A stretch of 64,000 bases of DNA from Vreelandella nanhaiensis (GTDB lineage: Bacteria > Pseudomonadota > Gammaproteobacteria > Pseudomonadales > Halomonadaceae). Shown here in pieces: positions 58,883 to 64,000 of this stretch. The DNA lies in contig NZ_RZHF01000028.1 of assembly GCF_003990185.1 (NCBI RefSeq), forward strand, positions 183,638-247,637, read 5' to 3'. Each line of letters begins with the position of its first letter. The stretch's first letter is position 1. The translations under genes and the position numbers were made by a program. The notes beneath the pieces are model-generated. The model saw nothing but the letters and a program-made list of their open reading frames with translations. It had not been told where the DNA came from and searched no databases.

Positions 58883-59455
58883 ATGAATATTGATCGACTG
58901 CTTCAACAGCGCCAAGACGCGGCAACCATTCCGCCATTAGAGACATGGCAGCCCGCGCTTTCTGGTGATATGGATATTGTCATTCAGGCGGACGGCAGCT
59001 GGCTGCATGACGGGCAGCCCTTTGCCCGGCCTGCGATTGCGCGCTTGTTGTCCACGCTTCTACGCCGTGACCCTGAGGGTTACTGCCTAGTGACGCCCGT
59101 TGAGCGCTGGCGTATTCAGGTAGAGGACCTGCCTTTTATCGCCGTAGAAGCTGACTTTCACGACGATGCCTGGTGGTTAACCACCCAATTTGACGATGTA
59201 ATACGCCTGGATGCCGAGCACTCCTTAGCGATCAGCCGAACGCCTCAGAATGAGTCGGTGCCCGAAATTGCCGTTCGCTACGGTTTGGCCGCCAGACTGC
59301 ACCGTCACGTATTTTATCAGTTGGTTGAGGCTTCAAGTTCTCATGAGCTGGCTGGCGGCCAGTGCGAAATCGGCATCTGGAGTGCGGGAAGCTGGCATGC
59401 CTTGGGCTGTCTTGACGCCGATGCAAGCGATGACCCGCCAAGTGAGGTTTCGTGA
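58883..59455 (+). CDS. DUF1285 protein
   Basis: A 190-residue DUF1285 protein. The family pattern is visible in 'GDMDIVIQADGSWLHDGQPF' (about residues 30-49), 'LLRRDPEGYCLVTPVERWRI', 'DLPFIAVE' and 'VRYGLAARLHRHVFYQLVE'. Structures of the family show two small beta-rich domains; no function is known to me. The ATG at 58883 follows AGGTGGG. It overlaps the helicase gene by four bases, so the two are likely co-expressed. Confidence 0.85.
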   Translation: MNIDRLLQQRQDAATIPPLETWQPALSGDMDIVIQADGSWLHDGQPFARPAIARLLSTLLRRDPEGYCLVTPVERWRIQVEDLPFIAVEADFHDDAWWLTTQFDDVIRLDAEHSLAISRTPQNESVPEIAVRYGLAARLHRHVFYQLVEASSSHELAGGQCEIGIWSAGSWHALGCLDADASDDPPSEVS

Positions 59456-61659
59456 AGTTAACCGCTGAACAGCATGCCGTTGTCCATCACCATGATGGCC
59501 ATGCACGTGTAGCGGCGGTGGCGGGCGCTGGCAAGACCACCACCATGGCCGCGCGCGTCTTGCACCTGCTGGAAAGTGGTGTCGCACCCAAGCGAATGCT
59601 GGTGCTGATGTTTAACCGTTCGGCGCGGGATGATTTTCATCAGCGGCTGGTCAATATGGCGCCGGCTGGCCAGGCGCTGCCCGCTGTGCGTACCTTTCAC
59701 TCGTTGGGGCATCGCCTTACCCAAAGCCTGTGCCGTTGGGGGGCGCTGACGCCACGCCGTCTTCTTTCCGCCGACTGGCAATTGGAGCGCCTGCTGCGCC
59801 AGGCGAGCCTGAACGTGCTGCGCGACAGCCTTGAACGTCGCGACGCTGCCATTGAGGGCGATCGGCTGGAGGCGCTGGCGCATTTTTGTAACCTGGTAAA
59901 AGCTGAAATGGCCGCACCTGATGCCCTCTTTGATCGGCTCAATTTTGAGCCCGATACCGATTACTTTCCCGCAGCCTTTGCCGAGGCGGAGAGAATGCTG
60001 GAAAACGAAGGCCTGATGACCTATGCCGATCTGCTGTATCGGCCGCTTCAGGCATTGGAGGCCGACACCGCGCTGCGTCAGCGGGTGGAGGGGTTTCTGG
60101 ATCATGTGATCATCGACGAGTACCAGGATATCAATGCAGCTCAGCAGCGCCTTCTGGCGGTATTAGCGGGCGATACTGCCTCGGTAATGGCGGTAGGGGA
60201 TGCCAATCAGTGTATTTATGAATGGCGCGGTGCCCGGCCAGATACCATGCTGGAGGATTTTACCGCAACCTTTGGACAGGCAACCGACTACCCGCTTTCC
60301 ACTACCTTTCGCCATGGACATGCGCTGGCGCTGACCGCTAATCATGCCATTGTGGCCAACCAGCGCCGCCCTGATCAGCTCTGTCTGGCGGCGGCGCATA
60401 ATCCGAATACACAGGTTTCGGTTGGGCAGGGAAATTCTGTACTGTTGGATGCCTTAATGGACTGGAAGTCCCAAGGGAGGGCATTCAACCAGGCGAGCCT
60501 GCTGGTGCGTAGCTGGGCGCTATCGGTGCCTTTCCAGCTGGCGCTTCTTCAGGCGGGAATTCCTTTTCGCCTGCTGCGTGAAGACCGGTTTGTGTTTCGC
60601 CTGCCGCTGGTGCAGGCGCTGGTCGGCTATTTGAAGCTTTCGCGCCGGCCTGAATTGCTGCACCACCCTGAACATCTTCTCTTGCTACTTTCCCAACCAA
60701 CGCCGTTTGTTGCCCGCGACCGGCTACAGCGCCTGGCCTACCAGCTGGCGGCCACGCAAAGCTGGCCAGAGCGGCATGACCCTGTGCTTAACGAGCTAAA
60801 GCCACTTCAACGGCGCACGCTGAAAAAACGCTGGGCGCTACTCTGCGAACTGCCCCGACTAAGCGCCTGGCCACCTGCCAAACTGCTGAGTCATGTGGTG
60901 GAAAGTATTGATGCTGAAAAGACCCTAAAAAGGGCTGCCGCCCGACGTGATAAAGGCGAAGAGGATGTGCGGCTTCTCGATGTATTGATTGAGCAGGCCC
61001 AGAGCGTGCAAGACCCTGACGCATTTATTGAGCTGTTGGAGCGTCCGGTAGAAAACCAGGCGGATGGCGTATTGATCTCCACTGTGCATGGTGCCAAGGG
61101 CCTGGAGTGGCCGCTGGTCGTTGTGGCCGGTGTCAATGAAGAGGACTTCCCCCACTATAGCCGGGACACCCCATTAAGCGATGAGCGCCTGGAAGAGGAG
61201 CGGCGGCTATTTTATGTGGCGATTACCCGCGCTGAAGAGCAGCTTTTGGTACTCCATGACGGCGGGGTGCATCGCCCAAGCCGCTTTATTGCTGAAAGCG
61301 CTTGGCAGGACAGCATGCGCGTGGCCGAGTGCCTTGCTCAGGAAACGCCTTCCAGCGCCACGCTGCGCGTTGCTTCGCCAGCGATTGTGAAACGCTATTT
61401 AGAGCGGTTGGGGCGCGCCGATATTACGCTAAGCGTGCTGGATGTTCAGGAACCCAAGGCCACCTATGGCCCAAGTGAGCACTTTTATCCCGGACAGCGT
61501 TTGCATCATGCGGTATTTGGCGAGGGTGAGGTGGCTTCGGTGGAAGGCAATCCATCAGACCCGGTAATTGATGTTCGTTTTGTCCAGGCAGGTCGGCGCC
61601 GGCTGATTGCCCGCCGTGCACCCATTGAGCGGTTAGAGCCACCTGCGCCACCAGCCTAA
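59452..61659 (+). CDS. UvrD/Rep-like superfamily 1 DNA helicase
   Basis: A 735-residue SF1A helicase. Walker A is VAGAGKTTTM with K28; motif II is DEYQD (about residue 222), motif III 'GDANQCIYEWRGA', motif V 'VHGAKGLEWPLV' and motif VI 'YVAITRAEEQL'. The end, 'HHAVFGEGEVASVEG' to 'IERLEPPAPPA', resembles the Tudor-like C-terminal fold of UvrD/PcrA. It differs from UvrD in the first motif (GAGKT instead of GPGSGKT) and length. Start is GTG, coupled to the DUF1285 gene. It could be a repair or transcription-associated helicase. Confidence 0.88.
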   Translation: MKLTAEQHAVVHHHDGHARVAAVAGAGKTTTMAARVLHLLESGVAPKRMLVLMFNRSARDDFHQRLVNMAPAGQALPAVRTFHSLGHRLTQSLCRWGALTPRRLLSADWQLERLLRQASLNVLRDSLERRDAAIEGDRLEALAHFCNLVKAEMAAPDALFDRLNFEPDTDYFPAAFAEAERMLENEGLMTYADLLYRPLQALEADTALRQRVEGFLDHVIIDEYQDINAAQQRLLAVLAGDTASVMAVGDANQCIYEWRGARPDTMLEDFTATFGQATDYPLSTTFRHGHALALTANHAIVANQRRPDQLCLAAAHNPNTQVSVGQGNSVLLDALMDWKSQGRAFNQASLLVRSWALSVPFQLALLQAGIPFRLLREDRFVFRLPLVQALVGYLKLSRRPELLHHPEHLLLLLSQPTPFVARDRLQRLAYQLAATQSWPERHDPVLNELKPLQRRTLKKRWALLCELPRLSAWPPAKLLSHVVESIDAEKTLKRAAARRDKGEEDVRLLDVLIEQAQSVQDPDAFIELLERPVENQADGVLISTVHGAKGLEWPLVVVAGVNEEDFPHYSRDTPLSDERLEEERRLFYVAITRAEEQLLVLHDGGVHRPSRFIAESAWQDSMRVAECLAQETPSSATLRVASPAIVKRYLERLGRADITLSVLDVQEPKATYGPSEHFYPGQRLHHAVFGEGEVASVEGNPSDPVIDVRFVQAGRRRLIARRAPIERLEPPAPPA

Positions 61660-61703
61660 GTGGCTGGCGGCATGGTGGCGCTAGGTCTAGCGGGTTACAT
61701 TAG

Positions 61704-63368
61704 TTACATGTTTGGATAGTTAGGACCGCCGCCGCCTTCAGGGGCAACCCAGGTAATATTCTGTGCCGGATCTTTAATGTCGCAGGTTTTGCAATGAACG
61801 CAGTTCTGGAAATTGATCTGGAAACGCGGTTGCCCTGCGTTATCCTCGACCACTTCATAAACTCCGGCAGGGCAATAGCGCTGAGCCGGTTCGGCAAACT
61901 TGGGCAGGTTGTGCTGGATGGGGATCTCAGGATCATCCAGACGCAAATGACACGGCTGATCCTCTTCGTGGTTGGTATTGGAGAGAAATACCGACGACAG
62001 CTTGTCAAAAGAGAGTTTACCATCAGGCTTGGGATAATTGATCTTTTCAAATTCAGCCGCCGGCTTCAGCGCACCGTGATCAGTGGTGGTGTCATGCACG
62101 TTGGGCAGTTTATTGCCCAGCAGCTGATTGACGAAGTTATAGGCACCGCCGCCTACCGTGCCATATTTATGCATGGCGGGCCCAAAACTTGCGCTCTCTT
62201 TTAGCTCCGCGTATGCCCAACTGGCTTCCCACTTCTGCGTAAAGCTTATAAGCTCTTGGGCGCCTTCATCACCGGCTTTGAGCGCTTCAAATACGCTTTC
62301 TGCAGCTACTAGCCCCGATTTCATGGCCGTGTGCAGGCCCTTGATTTTCGAGAAGTTAAGGGTACCCGCATCACAACCAATCAATAGGCCACCTGCAAAG
62401 GTCATTTTGGGCAGGCAGTTAAAACCACCCTTGGTCAGCGCCCGGGCGCCGTAAGCAACACGCTTGCCACCTTCCAGATACTGGCTTAGTGCTGGGTGGT
62501 GCTTCATGCGCTGGAATTCGTCAAAGGGCGACAGCCATGGATTCTGGTAGGAAAGATCCATGATCAAGCCGACCACCACCTGCTGGTTCTCGGCATGATA
62601 TAAAAACCACCCGCCATGCGTGTTTTTATCCAGCGGCCAACCTGAGCCATGCACCACCAGGCCCGGCTCATGCTTGTCTGCGGGCACATCCCACAGCTCT
62701 TTCAAACCAATCCCGTAGTGTTGTGGGTCGCGCCCGGCATCCAAAGAGAAGTGCTTGATCAGTCGCTTGCCCAGATGGCCTCGTGCGCCTTCAGCAAAGA
62801 GCGTGTATTTGGCGCGCAGCTCCATGCCAGGCATATAGCCATCTTTAGGCGTACCGTCTGCAGCGACACCCATATCGCCAATGATGATGCCGCGTACGGC
62901 CTCATCTTCGATAATGACTTCTTGGGCAGCAAAGCCGGGGAAGATTTCAACGCCCAACTCTTCTGCCTGCTCGGCCAGCCAGCGGCACAGGTTGCCTGCG
63001 CTGATCACATAACGAGTCATATCCCCGCCAGTATTATGCATGCTTTTGGGAACCAGTGAGTTCGGCAGCTTCTGGGCCTTTTGCGCATCCTTGAGCAGGT
63101 AAACGTCATCGCGAATGGCGGGCGTGTTTAAAGGCGCGCCGCGCTCCTGCCAATCTGGAAACAGCTCGGCAAGCGCCCGGGGTTCAAAAACCGCGCCGGA
63201 TAGAATATGGGCGCCGACTTCAGAGCCTTTTTCCACTACACAAACGGTCAGTTCCTGTTGGGCTTCATTGGCTTGTTGCATCAGGCGGCAGGCAGCGGCA
63301 AGCCCGGAAGGCCCTGCGCCCACAATCACTACATCGAAGTCCATGACATCGCGTTCAATATTTTCCAC
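61704..63368 (-). CDS. Electron transfer flavoprotein-ubiquinone oxidoreductase
   Basis: A 554-residue inner membrane-bound flavoprotein passing electrons from ETF (reduced by acyl-CoA dehydrogenases and others) to ubiquinone. 'FDVVIVGAGPSGLAAACRLM' is the FAD fold. The [4Fe-4S] cluster cysteines are C499, C523, C526 and C529 (CPAG, NCVHCKTC). The GTG at 63368 (MENIERDVMDFDV) has AAGGAG at seven bases and matches family starts; a longer frame begins at 63389. It is divergent from etfB. Confidence 0.93.
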   Translation of the reverse strand: MENIERDVMDFDVVIVGAGPSGLAAACRLMQQANEAQQELTVCVVEKGSEVGAHILSGAVFEPRALAELFPDWQERGAPLNTPAIRDDVYLLKDAQKAQKLPNSLVPKSMHNTGGDMTRYVISAGNLCRWLAEQAEELGVEIFPGFAAQEVIIEDEAVRGIIIGDMGVAADGTPKDGYMPGMELRAKYTLFAEGARGHLGKRLIKHFSLDAGRDPQHYGIGLKELWDVPADKHEPGLVVHGSGWPLDKNTHGGWFLYHAENQQVVVGLIMDLSYQNPWLSPFDEFQRMKHHPALSQYLEGGKRVAYGARALTKGGFNCLPKMTFAGGLLIGCDAGTLNFSKIKGLHTAMKSGLVAAESVFEALKAGDEGAQELISFTQKWEASWAYAELKESASFGPAMHKYGTVGGGAYNFVNQLLGNKLPNVHDTTTDHGALKPAAEFEKINYPKPDGKLSFDKLSSVFLSNTNHEEDQPCHLRLDDPEIPIQHNLPKFAEPAQRYCPAGVYEVVEDNAGQPRFQINFQNCVHCKTCDIKDPAQNITWVAPEGGGGPNYPNM

Positions 63369-63776
63369 CTGGCTTCTCCTTATTCTCATAAGTGCAGTGC
63401 CTTATAAAAACACGGCCTTAATTTAAAACGGTCGTTTGCTTCTGGTTGTGCTCCATGATAGGCATAATACCTGTGTCAGGTCACGCCTACGATGTTAAAA
63501 GCAGCGTTTCTCGCCAAACGGTTAAAACTTAAGGTGAAAAACATAGGGCGAATTTGACATAAAGCTTCGACCATTGCGTACGCCAATAGGTATTGTTGCC
63601 ATTAGGCAGGCTGTGGCAGATTAGTAGGGTTTTTTTATTGCGTACCTATCAAACGCTTGCATGAATATCCGGGTCGTCGCCAGCGTCTTGGCGAGGCTAT
63701 CTTTTTATAAGCGGTGTCCGCTGGGCGGGTACCGACTTTGGTTAACGGCTTTTGCCCCAAGCCAAGCGAGGAACCT
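63369..63776. other. Divergent spacer between ETF-QO and etfB genes
   Basis: About 400 bp with no supportable gene. It is AT-richer than its flanks and should hold both promoters. TTGACA occurs at 63554-63559 on plus but I see no matching -10 box at standard spacing. No strong inverted repeat was noticed. Confidence 0.5.
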
Positions 63777-64000
63777 ATGAAAGTACTCGTCGCGGTTAAA
63801 CGCGTCATCGATTACAACGTCAAGATTCGCGTCAAGGCGGATCACTCCGACGTTGACCTGACCAACGTCAAAATGGCCATGAACCCCTTCTGCGAAATCG
63901 CCGTGGAAGAAGCCGTGCGCCTGAAAGAGAAGGGCGTGGCCACCGAAGTCGTTGCGGTCACCATTGGCCCTAAAGCGGCCCAGGAACAGCTGCGTACCGC
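63777..64000 (+). CDS. etfB: Electron transfer flavoprotein beta subunit (partial, C-terminus outside window)
   Basis: The first 74 codons read [20 protein letters not shown] and continue with '[21 protein letters not shown]', the characteristic EtfB beginning and AMP-domain segment. EtfB with EtfA forms the soluble ETF that feeds the ETF-QO encoded on the other strand. GAGGAA precedes the ATG at 63777. The rest of the gene, and presumably etfA, lie to the right. Confidence 0.95.
   Translation, partial: MKVLVAVKRVIDYNVKIRVKADHSDVDLTNVKMAMNPFCEIAVEEAVRLKEKGVATEVVAVTIGPKAAQEQLRT

Noticed and set aside
63554..63582. TTGACA box as etfB promoter
   Set aside because: The -35 hexamer is perfect but the sequence 16-18 bases downstream (near CGTACG) does not resemble a -10 box.

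Overview
The window looks like a chromosomal segment of a moderately GC-rich gammaproteobacterium, most likely a Halomonas-type (Halomonadaceae, Oceanospirillales) organism. The evidence is Pseudomonas-like gene order in two conserved blocks, a meso-diaminopimelate-type MurE (DNPR motif), LPS genes (lpxC, lpxK, kdsB, msbA), and protein sequences that read as gammaproteobacterial throughout. I see no insertion sequence, prophage, CRISPR array, tRNA or rRNA. Nearly every base belongs to housekeeping genes. The species is inferred from gene order and protein flavour, not from a database search.

Layout. (1) 1-4345: a minus-strand envelope group (BON-domain lipoprotein dolP, gmhA/diaA, yraN, lpoA), then rsmI on plus and the RNase P RNA gene rnpB. 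(2) 4361-20989: the division and cell wall (dcw) cluster, rsmH-ftsL-ftsI-murE-murF-mraY-murD-ftsW-murG-murC-ddl-ftsQ-ftsA-ftsZ. It lacks mraZ and has a structured 304-bp gap before ftsA. (3) 21125-28340: lpxC, dciA (minus), a short secretory-looking ORF directly upstream of secA, secA, argJ and a Nudix-ThiE/TenI-like fusion. (4) 28375-30363: aguB and aguA (agmatine to putrescine) on minus. (5) 30567-40932: a Lol permease and lolD, a DUF2062 gene (minus), comEC, msbA, lpxK, a Trm112-like gene, kdsB, a low-molecular-weight tyrosine phosphatase and murB. (6) 41001-49305: rne (minus) with a long structured leader, then rluC, a HAD phosphatase, sppA, maf (minus), yceD and rpmF. (7) 49349-58823: plsX-fabD-fabG-acpP-fabF-pabC-mltG-tmk-holB-pilZ-tatD, without fabH. 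(8) 58883-64000: a DUF1285 gene overlapping a UvrD-like helicase, then ETF-ubiquinone oxidoreductase (minus) divergent from a partial etfB.

How the genes work together. The window covers most of the pathway from UDP-GlcNAc derivatives to the lipid-linked peptidoglycan precursor (murB, murC, murD, murE, murF, ddl, mraY, murG) and its polymerisation at the septum (ftsW, ftsI, ftsQ, ftsL, ftsA, ftsZ, lpoA, mltG). It also covers outer membrane building (lpxC, lpxK, kdsB, msbA, the Lol exporter), fatty acid and phospholipid synthesis (plsX, fab genes, acpP), RNA processing (rnpB, rne, rluC, rsmI, rsmH) and Sec export.

Most interesting observation. The 120-codon ORF at 22781-23143 has a basic, hydrophobic signal-like N-terminus and ends 72 bp before secA. 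Its last residues contain Arg-Gly-Pro-Pro (R111-P114), resembling SecM/RAPP-type translation arrest peptides. The RNA around it can form two mutually exclusive pairings, one of which would be opened by a ribosome stalled at that motif. This suggests a SecM-like secretion sensor controlling secA. Other points worth a look are a consensus promoter that would give yceD an almost leaderless mRNA, a perfect palindrome next to a possible fabF promoter, three inverted repeats before ftsA, in-frame 15-bp repeats in lolD, and a G9 tract in rne.
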